Shown here: piece after piece, positions 33,101 through 45,100 of the stretch | Layout: the number at the start of each line of letters is the position of its first letter | Position numbering within the stretch: the stretch's first letter is position 1 | Source of the DNA: Chrysemys picta bellii | Lineage: Eukaryota > Chordata > Testudines > Emydidae | Assembly (NCBI RefSeq): GCF_011386835.1 | Contig: NC_088809.1 | Coordinates: 22,203,067-22,267,066 of the forward strand | Length of the DNA: 64,000 bases | Reading direction: 5' to 3' | Notes under the pieces: generated by a model | Told to the model about the DNA's origin: nothing | Databases searched by the model: none | What the model saw: the letters and a program-made list of their open reading frames with translations, nothing else | Program-made: the position numbers and the translations under genes

Positions 33101-36100
33101 GGGGCCGGCTGGGGGGGCTGGGTGAGTTGGGGGGTGCAGTCGGGGAGAGGCTGGGTGAGTGGAGTGTGATATGTGATGGGGAGGGGCCGGCTGGGGGGGC
33201 CGGGTGAGTTGGGGGTACAGTCTGGAGGGGCCGGCTGGGGGGGCTGGGTGAGTGGAGTGTGATATGTGATGGGGAGGGGCCGGCTGGGTGAGTTGGAGGG
33301 TGCAGTCAGGGAGAGGCTGGGTGAGTGGAGTGTGATATGTGATGGGGAGGGGCCGGCTGGGGGGGCTGGGTGAGTTGCGGGGTGCAGTCGGGAGGGGCTG
33401 GGTGAGTGGAGTGTGATATGTGATGGGGAGGGGCCGGCTGGGGGGGCTGGGTGAGTTGGGGGGTGCAGTCGGGAGAGGCTGGGTGAGTGGAGTGTGATAT
33501 GTGATGGGGAGGGGCCGGCTGGGGGGGCTGGGTGAGTTGGAGGGTGCAGTCGGGGAGAGGCTGGGTGAGTGGAGTGTGATATGTGATGGGGTGGGGTCGG
33601 CTGGGGGGGCCGGGTGAGTGGAGTGTGATATGTGATGGGGAGGGGCCGGCTGGGGGGGCTGGGTGAGTTGGAGGGTGGAGTCGGGGAGAGGCCGGGTGAG
33701 TGGAGTGTGATATGTGATGGGGAGGGGGCCGGCTGGGGGGGCTGGGTGAGTTGGAGGGTGCAGTCGGGGAGAGGCTGGGTGAGTGGAGTGTGATATGTGA
33801 TGGGGTGGGGTCGGCTGGGGGGGCCGGGTGAGTGGAGTGTGATATGTGATGGGGAGGGGCCGGCTGGGGGTCTGGGTGAGTTGGAGGGTGCAGTCGGGGA
33901 GAGGCCGGGTGAGTGGAGTGTGATATGTGATGGGGAGGGGCCGGCTGGGGGGGCTGGGTGAGTTGGAGGGTGCAGTCGGGGAGAGGCTGGGTGAGTGGAG
34001 TGTGATATGTGATGGGGTGGGGTCGGCTGGGGGGGCCGGGTGAGTGAGTGTGATATGTGATGGGGAGGGGCCGGCTGGGGGGGCTGGGTGAGTTGGGGGG
34101 TGCAGTCAGGAGGGGCTGGGTGAGTGGAGTGTGATATGTGATGGGGTGGGGTCGGCTGGGGGGGCTGGGTGAGTTGGGGGGTGCAGTCGGGAGGGGCTGG
34201 GTGAGTGGACTGTGATATGTGATGGGGTGGGGTCGGCTGGGGGGGCCGGGTGAGTGGAGTGTGATATGTGATGGGGAGGGGCCGGCTGGGGGGGCTGGGT
34301 GAGTTGGGGGGTGCAGTCGGGAGGGGCCGGGTGAGTGGAGTGTGATATGTGATGGGGAGGGGCCGGCTGGGGGGGCTGGGTGAGTGGAGTGTGATATGTG
34401 ATGGGGAGGGGCCGGCTGGGTGAGTTGGAGGGTGCAGTCAGGGAGAGGCTGGGTGAGTGGAGTGTGATATGTGATGGGGTGGGGTCGGCTGGGGGGGCCG
34501 GGGTGAGTGGAGTGTGATATGTGATGGGGAGGGGCCGGCTGGGGGGGCTGGGTGAGTTGGGGGGTGCAGTCGGGGAGAGGCTGGGTGAGTGGAGTGTGAT
34601 ATGTGATGGGGTGGGGTCGGCTGGGGGGGCCGGGTGAGTGGAGTGTGATATGTGATGGGGGAGGGGCCGGCTGGGGGGGCTGGGTGAGTTGGGGGGTGCA
34701 GTCGGGGAGAGGCTGGGTGAGTGGAGTGTGATATGTGATGGGGTGGGGTCGGCTGGGGGGGCCGGGTGAGTGGAGTGTGATATGTGATGGGAAGGGGCCA
34801 GCTGGGGGGGCTGGGTGAGTTGGGGGGTGCAGTCGGGAGGGGCTGGGTGAGTGGAGTGTGATATGTGATGGGGTGGGGTTGGCTGGGGGGGCCGGGTGAG
34901 TGGAGTGTGATATGTGATGGGGAGGGGCCGGCTGGGTGAGTTGGGGGGTGCAGTCGGGGAGAGGCTGGGTGAGTGGAGGTGTGATATGTGATGGGGAGGG
35001 GCCGGCTGGGGGGGCTGGGTGAGTTGGGGGGTGCAGTCGGGAGGGGCCGGGTGAGTGGAGTGTGATATGTGATGGGGAGGGGCCGGCTGGGGGGGCTGGG
35101 TGAGTGGAGGGTGATATGTGATGGGGTGGGGTCGGCTGGGGGGGCCGGGTGAGTGGAGTGTGATATGTGATGGGGAGGGGCCGGCTGTGGGGGCTGGGTG
35201 AGTTGGAGGGTGCAGTCGGGGAGGGGCTGGGTGAGTGGAGGGTGATATGTGATGGGGTGGGTCGGCTGGGGGGGCCGGGTGAGTGGAGTGTGATATGTGA
35301 TGGGGAGGGGCCGGCTGGGGGGGCTGGGTGAGTTGGGGGGTGCAGTCGGGAGGGGCTGGGTGAGTGGAGGGTGATATGTGATGGGGTGGGGTCGGCTGGG
35401 GGGCCGGGTGAGTGGAGTGTGATATGTGATGGGGAGGGGCCGGCTGGGGGGGCTGGGTGAGTTGGGGGGTGCAGTCGGGAGAGGCTGGGTGAGTGGAGTG
35501 TGATATGTGATGGGGAGGGGCCGGCTGGGGGGGCTGGGTGAGTTGGGGGGTGCAGTCGGGGAGAGGCTGGGTGAGTGGAGTGTGATATGTGATGGGGTGG
35601 GGTCGGCTGGGGGGGCCGGTGTGAGTGGAGTGTGATATGTGATGGGGAGGGGCCGGCTGGGGGGGCTGGGTGAGTTGGGGGGTGCAGTCGGGGAGAGGCT
35701 GGGTGAGTGGAGTGTGATATGTGATGGGGTGGGGTCGGCTGGGGGGCCGGGTGAGTGGAGTGTGATATGTGATGGGAAGGGGCCAGCTGGGGGGGCTGGG
35801 TGAGTTGGGGGGTGCAGTCGGGAGGGGCTGGGTGAGTGGAGTGTGATATGTGATGGGGTGGGGTCGGCTGGGGGGCCGGGTGAGTGGAGTGTGATATGTG
35901 ATGGGGAGGGGCCGGCTGGGTGAGTTGGGGGGTGGCAGTCGGGGAGAGGCTGGGTGAGTGGAGTGTGATATGTGATGGGGAGGGGCCGGCTGGGGGGGCT
36001 GGGTGAGTTGGGGGGTGCAGTCGGGAGGGGCCGGGTGAGTGGAGTGTGATATGTGATGGGGAGGGGCCGGCTGGGGGGGCTGGGTGAGTGGAGGGTGATA

Positions 36101-39100
36101 TGTGATGGGGTGGGGTCGGCTGGGGGGGCCGGGTGAGTGGAGTGTGATATGTGATGGGGAGGGGCCGGCTGGGGGGGCTGGGTGAGTTGGGGGGTGCAGT
36201 CGGGAGGGGCTGGGTGAGTGGAGGGTGATATGTGATGGGGTGGGGTCGGCTGGGGGGCCGGGTGAGTGGAGTGTGATATGTGATGGGGAGGGGCCGGCTG
36301 GGGGGGCTGGGTGAGTTGGGGGGTGCAGTCGGGAGAGGCTGGGTGAGTGGAGTGTGATATGTGATGGGGAGGGGCCGGCTGGGGGGGCTGGGTGAGTTGG
36401 AGGGTGCAGTCGGGAGGGGCTGGGTGAGTGGAGGGTGATATGTAACGAAGAGGGGCCGGCTGGGGGGGCCGGGTGAGTTGGGGGGTGCAGTCGGGAGGGG
36501 CTGGGTGAGTGGAGGGTGATATGTAACGAAGAGGGGCCGGCTGGGGGGGCCGGGTGAGTTGGGGGGTGCAGTCGGGAGGGGCTGGGTGAGTGGAGGGTGA
36601 TATGTGATGGGGAGGGGCCGGCTGGGGGGGCTGGGTGAGTTGGGGGGTGCAGTCGGGGAGAGGCTGGGTGAGTGGAGTGTGATATGTGATGGGGAGGGGC
36701 CGGCTGGGGGGGCCGGGGTGAGTTGGGGGTACAGTCTGGAGGGTGCAGTCAGGGAGAGGCTGGGTGAGTGGAGTGTGATATGTGATGGGGAGGGGCCGGC
36801 TGGGGGGGCCGGGTGAGTTGGGGGGTGCAGTCGGGAGGGGCTGGGTGAGTGGAGGGTGATATGTGATGGGGTGGGGTCGGCTGGGGGGGCCGGGATGAGT
36901 GGAGTGTGATATGTGATGGGGAGGGGCCGGCTGGGGGGGCTGGGTGAGTTGGGGGGTGCAGTCGGGAGGGGCTGGGTGAGTGGAGGGTGATATGTGATGG
37001 GGAGGGGCCGGCTGGGGGGCCGGGTGAGTTGGGGGGTGCAGTCGGGAGGGGCTGGGTGAGTGGAGGGTGATATGTGATGGGGAGGGGCCGGCTGGGGGGG
37101 CCGGGTGAGTTGGGGGTACAGTCTGGAGGGTGCAGTCAGGGAGAGGCTGGGTGAGTGGAGTGTGATATGTGATGGGGAGGGGCCGGCTGGGGGGGCTGGG
37201 GTGAGTTGGGGGGTGCAGTCGGGAGAGGCTGGGTGAGTGGAGGGTGATATGTGATGGGGTGGGGTCGGCTGGGGGGGCCGGGTGAGTGGAGTGTGATATG
37301 TGATGGGGAGGGGCCGGCTGGGGGGGCTGGGTGAGTTGGGGGGTGCAGTCGGGAGAGGCTGGGTGAGTGGAGGGTGATATGTGATGGGGTGGGGTCGGCT
37401 GGGGGGGCCGGGTGAGTGGAGTGTGATATGTGATGGGGTGGGGTCGGCTGGGGGGGCCGGGTGAGTGGAGTGTGATATGTGATGGGGAGGGGCCGGCTGG
37501 GGGGGCCGGGTGAGTTGGGGGGTGCAGTCGGGGAGAGGCTGGGTGAGTGGAGTGTGATATGTGATGGGGTGGGGTCGGCTGGGGGGGCCGGGTGAGTGGA
37601 GTGTGATATGTGATGGGGAGGGGCCGGCTGGGGGGGCTGGGTGAGTTGGGGGGTGCAGTCGGGAGAGGCTGGGTGAGTGGAGGGTGATATGTGATGGGGT
37701 GGGGTCGGCTGGGGGGCCGGGTGAGTGGAGTGTGATATGTGATGGGGAGGGGCCGGCTGGGGGGGCTGGGTGAGTTGGGGGGTGCAGTCGGGAGGGGCTG
37801 GGTGAGTGGAGGGTGATATGTGATGGGGAGGGGTTGGCTGGGGGGGGGCCGGGTGAGTGGAGTGTGATATGTGATGGGGAGGGGCCGGCTGGGGGGGCCG
37901 GGTGAGTTGGGGGGTGCAGTCGGGAGGGGCCGGCTGGGGGGGCTGGGTGAGTGGAGTGTGATATGTGATGGGGTGGGGTCGGCTGGGGGGGCTGGGTGAG
38001 TGGAGTGTGATATGTGATGGGGAGGGGCCGGCTGGGGGGGCTGGGTGAGTTGGGGGGTGCAGTCGGGAGGGGCTGGGTGAGTGGAGTGTGATATGTGATG
38101 GGGTGGGGTCGGCTGGGGGGGCTGGGTGAGTGGAGTGTGATATGTGATGGGGAGGGGCGGGCTGGGGGGGCTGGGTGAGTGGAGTGTGATATGTGATGGG
38201 GAGGGGCCGGCTGGCGGGGCTGGGTGAGTTGGAGGGTGCAGTCGGGGAGAGGCCGGGTGAGTGGAGTGTGATATGTGATGGGGAGGGGCCGGCTGGGGGG
38301 GCCGGGTGAGTTGGGGGGTGCAGTCGGGAGGGGCCGGCTGGGGGGGCTGGGTGAGTGGAGTGTGATATGTGATGGGGTGGGGTCGGCTGGGGGGCCGGGT
38401 GAGTGGAGTGTGATATGTGATGGGAAGGGGCCAGCTGGGGGGGCTGGGTGAGTTGGGGGGTGCAGTCGGGAGGGGCTGGGTGAGTGGAGTGTGATATGTG
38501 ATGGGGTGGGGTCGGCTGGGGGGGCCGGGTGAGTGGAGTGTGATATGTGATGGGGTGGGGTCGGCTGGGGGGGCTCGGTGAGTGGAGTGTGATATGTGAT
38601 GGGGAGGGGCCGGCTGGGGGGGCTGGGTGAGTTGGAGGGTGCAGTCGGGGAGAGGCTGGGTGAGTGGAGTGTGATATGTGATGGGGTGGGGTCGGCTGGG
38701 GAGGCCGGGTGAGTGGAGGGTGATATGTGATGGGGTGGGGTCGGCTGGGGAGGCCGGGTGAGTGGAGGGTGATATGTGATGGGGAGGGGCCGGCTGGGGG
38801 GGCTGGGTGAGTTGGGGGGTGCAGTCGGGAGGGGCTGGGTGAGTGGAGTGTGATATGTGATGGGGAGGGGTCGGCTGGGGGGGCTGGGTGAGTGGAGGGT
38901 GATATGTGATGGGGAGGGGCCGGCTGGGGGGGCTGGGTGAGTGGAGGGTGATATGTACCGAGGAGGGGCCGGCTGGGGGGGCCGGGTGAGTTGGGGGGTG
39001 CAGTCGGGAGGGGCTGGGTGAGTGGAGGGTGATATGTAACGCAGAGGGGCCGGCTGGGGGTCCTCCTGCTTCCGTCTCTGCCCCAGGTGCAGGGGAGGTG

Positions 39101-42100
39101 GCACCAGCCACACTGGGGACCCCCCAGACCTGCCTCGAGTGCTAGAGCCCAGGCGAGGGGGGTTGCTGTAAACCAAAAGTGCAGCCCCTGGACTCGCTCC
39201 CTCCCCCGGCCGCGCTGCCCCCCTTGCCCCCGCCCAGCCCCACTGCCCTCTGCCCACCTTGTGCGGCAGCCCCTGGGCCATGTTCCCCAGCCCGCGCGCC
39301 GCCAGCCGGCGGATGCTGTCGCTCTCATCGCTGGCCCCTGCCACCAGGTGCTCCAGGACGGGTCTCAGCAGCTTCCTCTGCTGCAGCCCGGGGTGACCCA
39401 GGAGCTGAGGGACAAGGGAGCAGGTCACGGCCAGGGCCGGAGTCACTCGTCGGGCAGTTCGGGGGCAGAGCCCAGCCCCAGCTCCCTCAGGCTCCGGGCT
39501 GGGGGTTCAGCTCTGCCAGGCACCGCAGGGCCTCTCAACGCTCTCATGGGGTGGGTGACTCCCCCGGGCTCAGCGCACTGCACGCAGGGGGTGCTTGGGT
39601 CTCGCTGTCCCCTTAGCGGCTGGGGAAACTGAGGCAGCGAGCGGGGAAGTGACTCACTGAGGGGCCAGTGGCAGAGTGGGCACAGGACCCAGCCCTCCAG
39701 TCTGTCCCAGCCTGGCTGGAGAGGAGGTGGGCATGGCTGGGCTGGCTCTGCTGGGAGTTTCTCCAGAGCCTGCTGGACAGGGCCAGACCCTGCCTCTGCT
39801 GCTGCCCGGGGTCTGCCAAGGCCTGGCCTGGCCTGCTGGGAGGGGCGGAGTGCACTGAATGGGCCAGTCCCAGGGCTGGGATCCTCCTTTCCCACAGTCC
39901 GTTTGGGCCCATGGCCAGTGCCGGCCTGTGACCTCAGGGTGCTGTCTGGCTGCTCATCCGCCCAGTGAGGAGGAGGGCGAGCCGGGCAGCCTGGACTGGA
40001 GGGCGAGCTAATTGGGGCTGGACTCTGATCTCCCCAAGGGGTGTCAAGCGGGGTGGAGCAGGGAAGGGAGAGCAAGGCCTGCCCTGGTGTCGGTTCTGAT
40101 TCCCAGCACAATGAACAGGGGCTACTTCCAGCCGGAAGGAAGCAAAGGTGCAGCAAAGGACCCTGGGGTGCAAGGGGGCGGGGCCTAGAGTGGGGTTGCT
40201 CAGCTTCTGCCCAGCCTCCCCAAATCCTGTCCCCCATGTGAAGGGCAGCGGGGCCCTGCTCCCCTGAGAGGAGGGGCAGAACGTGCCCTCAGTGCGCCAC
40301 TGTTGGCCAGGAAAACGAGGGGTGCAGCAGAACTGCTGGGGGTGATGGCTCTCCGGGGGTTCTATGTAAAATGGAGGGGAGAACAGAGCCCCTGGGCCCA
40401 TCCCACTGCCTGCCCAGCTGCCCCCTGTCCCCCCGTGCCCACTCCATCACCTGCCCAGGTAGTGCCCTGGGGAGCACCCGTCTGGGGCCTGTCTCACCTC
40501 GGCGTAGAAGGCCGTGCCGGTGACTCTCCAGTCCTCACATGGGGAGCTCAGGGATGGGGACAGGAGCTGCAGGATCCTATCCAGCGGTGCGTCGCCCACC
40601 TGCCCCAGAGCCCTGGGGGAGGCAAGGACAGTGTGCAGAGCAGTGGGGATGAGTCTGGGCAGTGTCTGGGCTGGCACAGCTAAGCAAGAGGCTCTGAGCA
40701 CCCCCGGGGAGGGTGAGTGGGCCCAAACCAGCTCCTCAGCCCAAGGGCCCCAGAGGCCCTGTAGAGGAGGCAGAAAGGTTTGGAATATTTTTCTGCAAAG
40801 GATGCATGACTCAGTTTCCCCTCTCACTCTGGCTTGCTACCCACTGGTGTGAAGGGGTTCCCTTCCCCTCTGGACTGGGGAGCAGCAAGAGTTGGGTGAA
40901 CAGCCCGCAGACTGCAGCCTGTCCGGGCTGGTAGGAATGAACTCGCAGGAAAAGTCCCCGTCAGAAAGACACTGCCTGGGAGATGCAGTGGAGGCCTGGC
41001 AGCCAAAGGGAGCAGTGATCACAGGGGGACGGTGCTGGGAGATGGGGGGCTGCCACGCGGCAGACTGGGGTCTGAGAGCTCTACTAGCCAGGCAGGGACA
41101 GACGGAGTCCAGGAGTCTTGGCACCAGAGAGGGAGGTGCTGGCCAGCACAGACCCCCGGAGGAGCTCTGCTTTGCCATGCAGTCCTGTATCCCCAGCCAC
41201 TAGTCACTGGCCTGCGCTCAGAAAGTGGAGGCCCAGGGTCTAGCGCACCGCTGGGGACTCTGCAGAGACAGCAGAAGGGCTGGAGGCTCAGCCTGCCCTG
41301 TGGATCTGTGACAGTCACCCAGTCCAGGCTGTACCCCTGCCCCACATCGCCCCCCACTCCTCACCTCGCCAGCAGGGAGACACCCTCGGGGAAGCTGCGG
41401 GGATCCTCCAGGAGGTGCCAGCCTCGCTCCTTGTCCAGGGTCCTGGCCACGTCCTGCAGGCCCTTGGCGAGCACGGCTCTGAGTGCCGCCACTGTCAGGC
41501 TGGGGAGACAGCAGGCCTGCTCTGGTGAACGGGGCTGCGGGATCCAGCTAATGCCTGGCCCTCCGCAGCCCTGTGCCCCCCATGTGTCACTAACCCCCAT
41601 GGACAGAGGGGGAAACTGAGGCCCAGAGAGGGGCTGGGACTTGGCCAGGGATGCCTAGAGAATGAGGCAGGACTGAGATCAGAACCCAGCTGCCTGAATC
41701 CCAGGGCCCAGCCCTACTGCCCAGGCTAAGGGGCACAGCTGAAGCGGGGGAGGGGGAGCAGAGCAGAGATGGGGGATCCTGTCAGTGGCAGACTGTGGGG
41801 CTGGCAGCACCAGATCCTTCCTGGGCACTGACTGCAGGATGGGATGGATGGGGACCTGGGGGGTGTCCTTCCCCCTGGGTGTTTCCTCTGAGGGGGGAAT
41901 GGGAAGGGGTGTCCTTGTTCTCGGGCATTACCTATGATGGATGGTGGGTGCCGGGCGGGGGGCTGGGGTGGGGGTGGCCTTGTCCTTGGGCATTGCTGGT
42001 GAGGGGTGAGGGGCTGGGGTCGGTTTGCGATGCCTTGCCCCAGATGCTACCGGTGGAATGTGGGAGCAGGGTGCCCTTTCCCCAGACTCTACCTGAGGGG

Positions 42101-45100
42101 CTGGGGTGCCCTTGCCCCAGATGTTACCTGCGGGGATGGGAGTGGGGTGCCCTTGCCCCAGACGTTACCAATGGGAGATGGGGGTGGGGTGCCCTTGCCC
42201 CAGACGTTACCTGCGGGGGGTGGAGGGTGGCGGTGCAGCTCCCTTTGGGCTGGCCAGGGGTCTCCCGGCCCTGGAGGGCAATGGCATGTCGCTGTCCGGG
42301 GTGCAGCTGAGCTGGTACAGGAGGGCATAGCAGAGCTCAGGGAGCAGCGAGCCCAGCGCATCCCCGACCGCTGTCCCCATCACCACCTCACCGATGGCAC
42401 AGACCACCTGTGGGATGGGCCCACACGGTGTTAACAGGAGCTAGCCCCCCCCCAGCGCTGCACCCCTGGCTGACATGGCCCATGGGCCCTTCTCTGCCCC
42501 AGAAGGGTCTGCGGAGAGTGGAGGGGGCAGAGCCTGCCCCAAAGGGGTCTGTGCCTTATGCCAGTCCAGGGCCCTCTTCCTTCCATGAAATCTGCCCTGG
42601 AAGGACCTAGCAGCTCCCAGCCCAGCCAGCAATGGATCCAGCAGCCCATGAACTGTGTCATGGAATCACAGAATCTCAGGAGTGGAAGGGACCTCAGGAG
42701 GTATCTAGTCCAACCCCCTGCTCAAAGCAGGACCAACCCCCAACTAAATTATCCCAGCCAGGGCTTTGTCAAGCCCGATCTTAAAAACCTCTAAGGAAGG
42801 AGATTCCACCACCTCCCTAGGTAACCCATTCCAGTGCTTCACCACCCTCCTAGTGAAATAGTGTTTCCTAATATCCAACCTAAACCTCCCCTCTGCAACT
42901 TGAGACCATTGCTCCTTGTTCTGTCATCTGCCACCATTGAGAACAGCCGAGCTCCATCCTCTCTGGAACCCCCCTTCAGGTAGTTGTCCCACAGCCCCAT
43001 GCTGGTGGAGGGTGGGGGGCTGGTTGCCCCCTCCCCGTAGCTGCCACACCCACAGCCCCCCTGCACTCACCGAGAGGGGATTGGCAACTGCTACCTCCTG
43101 GGTCTCAGCCCCTTGCTCTGCTGCTGGCCCGCTGGGGATCCGGTCTAGCAAATCCTTTAGGATGTCCTGGAAGAAATCCTCGGCAGCCAGAGCTGCCCAG
43201 AGCTCCTTGCTGTCCCTAGAGCATAGCAGACCCAGAGACATCCATCAGTGGGAGCCCCTGCTCCTGGCCCAGCCGCCACCTCGCTGCGGCTGGGGCCCTT
43301 TTCGTGGGCAGCGCCCACTCTAAGGCCCTGGGGTGAAAGGTGCGGGCAGCTCAAAGAGGAGGTTAGAGATCAGTCTCTGGCCTTACTGCCCCTCTAATGC
43401 TCCCTCGGGAGTGAGGGCCTGGCCCTGGGGATTCTCAGCTGCAAAAGGACTTCTGAGTCCCAGGCCAGAGCGGGTCAGACCTCTCCTTCTGCAGGCTGGG
43501 CTTCCAGACAAAGGATGGTGACTCCCCAGGCAGTCCCGCACCCCCGATGGCTGGGGGAGCTTGGGGGTCTGAACTTGGAGTGCAGGGGGCCGTGCGTGTG
43601 GAGCAGGAAGTGAGGCTGACTCGGCAGGACCCCAGAAGTGTTGGGCCAAATCTGGGCACACACCTGGCTTGAGTTTAGGACCAGCCTGCACCTGTTCCCC
43701 CGCCCTTGCCCCAGAGATCAGGGGGTGCGTGTGGTAAATCTCGCTAGGAAAGAGCCGAGGAGTCCTGCCCAAGCTGTGGCATCACATCAGCCCTTGGACC
43801 AGGATGTGGGGCAAAGGGCACCTCCTGGGTTGCTCCCAAGTACATGTGGCTCACCCCACCGCTAGGAGACCTGTGCTGGGCCCGGCGCTGCACTCACTTA
43901 TCCAACGGCAGGGGGCGCTGGAGGAGGTAGGTGACCACAGCCTCCTGGTGGTGCTGAGCCAGCAGTGAGACTGCCTGGGCCAGGAGCCCTCGCGGCTCAG
44001 GGTCCTCCAGGCAGCGCAGGTAGGTGCTGGTGATGCTCAGGATGGCCTGGACCTGGCCGCGACAGAGAGGTTACCTGACCCACTCCTCAGGATTGCCAGC
44101 AGGGGAGGAGCCTCCCCACCACATATCTCCCTCCATTCACCCGGCCCCCCAGACGGCCCCTGCCCACCACATTATCTCCCTCCACTCACCCGGCCCCTGC
44201 CTACCACATATCTCTCTCCACTCACCCGGCCCCGCAGCCGACCCCTCCCCATCACATATCTCCCTCCACTCACCCAGCCCCCCCAGCCGACCCCTCCCCA
44301 TCACATATCTCCCTCCACTCACCCGGCCCCCCAGACAGCCCCTCCCCACCACATATCTCCCTCCACTCACCCAGCCCCGCAGCCGACCCCTCCCCACCAC
44401 ATATCATCCTCCACTCACCCGGCCCCGCATCCGGCCCCTCCCCATCACATATCTCCCTCCACTCACCCAGCCCCCAAGCCGGCCCCTGCCCATCACATAT
44501 CATCCTCCACTCACCCAGCCCCGCAGCCGGCCCCTCCCCATCACATATCGCCCTCCACTCACCCAGCCCCCCAGCCGGCCCCTCCCCACCACATATCTCC
44601 CTCCACTCACCCAGCCCCCCTCACCACCACCCCCGTGCTTGGGGGAAGGGGCTGCTGCCTCCCTGCAGCTCTCAATCAGAGCCCCTGGCAGACAGTCTCA
44701 GGGCGTCCCACTGCCCACAAACCCAGCCCCGAACACCCACGGCCAGCCCAGCTTTACTGTGTCCGTCAGGTCACTGGCGCGGTCTGTCAGGAGCGTGTGA
44801 AACCACAGGACACTGGCCTGGTCACAGGCCTGGCTCACGGCCCCCAGGCTCTCCAACAGGGTCTGGGTGAAGGGCAGGATCTCCGCCTTGGGCAGGGCCC
44901 TGCTGACAAGCTGCAGAGAAGGGCACAGCCACGGCCTGGCGTCAGCCCAACTCCTCAACCAGGCAGGGCCCCAGGGAGAGTTTGGCCATGTGCAGGGAGC
45001 GGGGCTGGCCCTGGTTGTGCTCCCCTGCAGGCTCCTGGCCCCTCTGGGGAGAATCCCTGCCCCAGAGATCCAGCCAGAGCCTGCTGGGAGGGGCGTGGGA

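Noticed and set aside
30215..39060. CRISPR-like array
   Set aside because: Units are adjacent and similar throughout without unique spacers, and the genome is eukaryotic; it is a minisatellite.
33306..39446. A 2046-codon minus-strand reading frame, and a 1557-codon one in another frame
   Set aside because: They are translations of the intronic minisatellite; the first only borrows the true exon 39258-39404 at its start by reading through a valid donor. The correct splice joins 39258 to 30130 with conserved protein sequence.
44024..44800. 258-codon plus-strand frame
   Set aside because: It runs antisense over MROH-like exons and the inverted minisatellite; it is a repeat translation.
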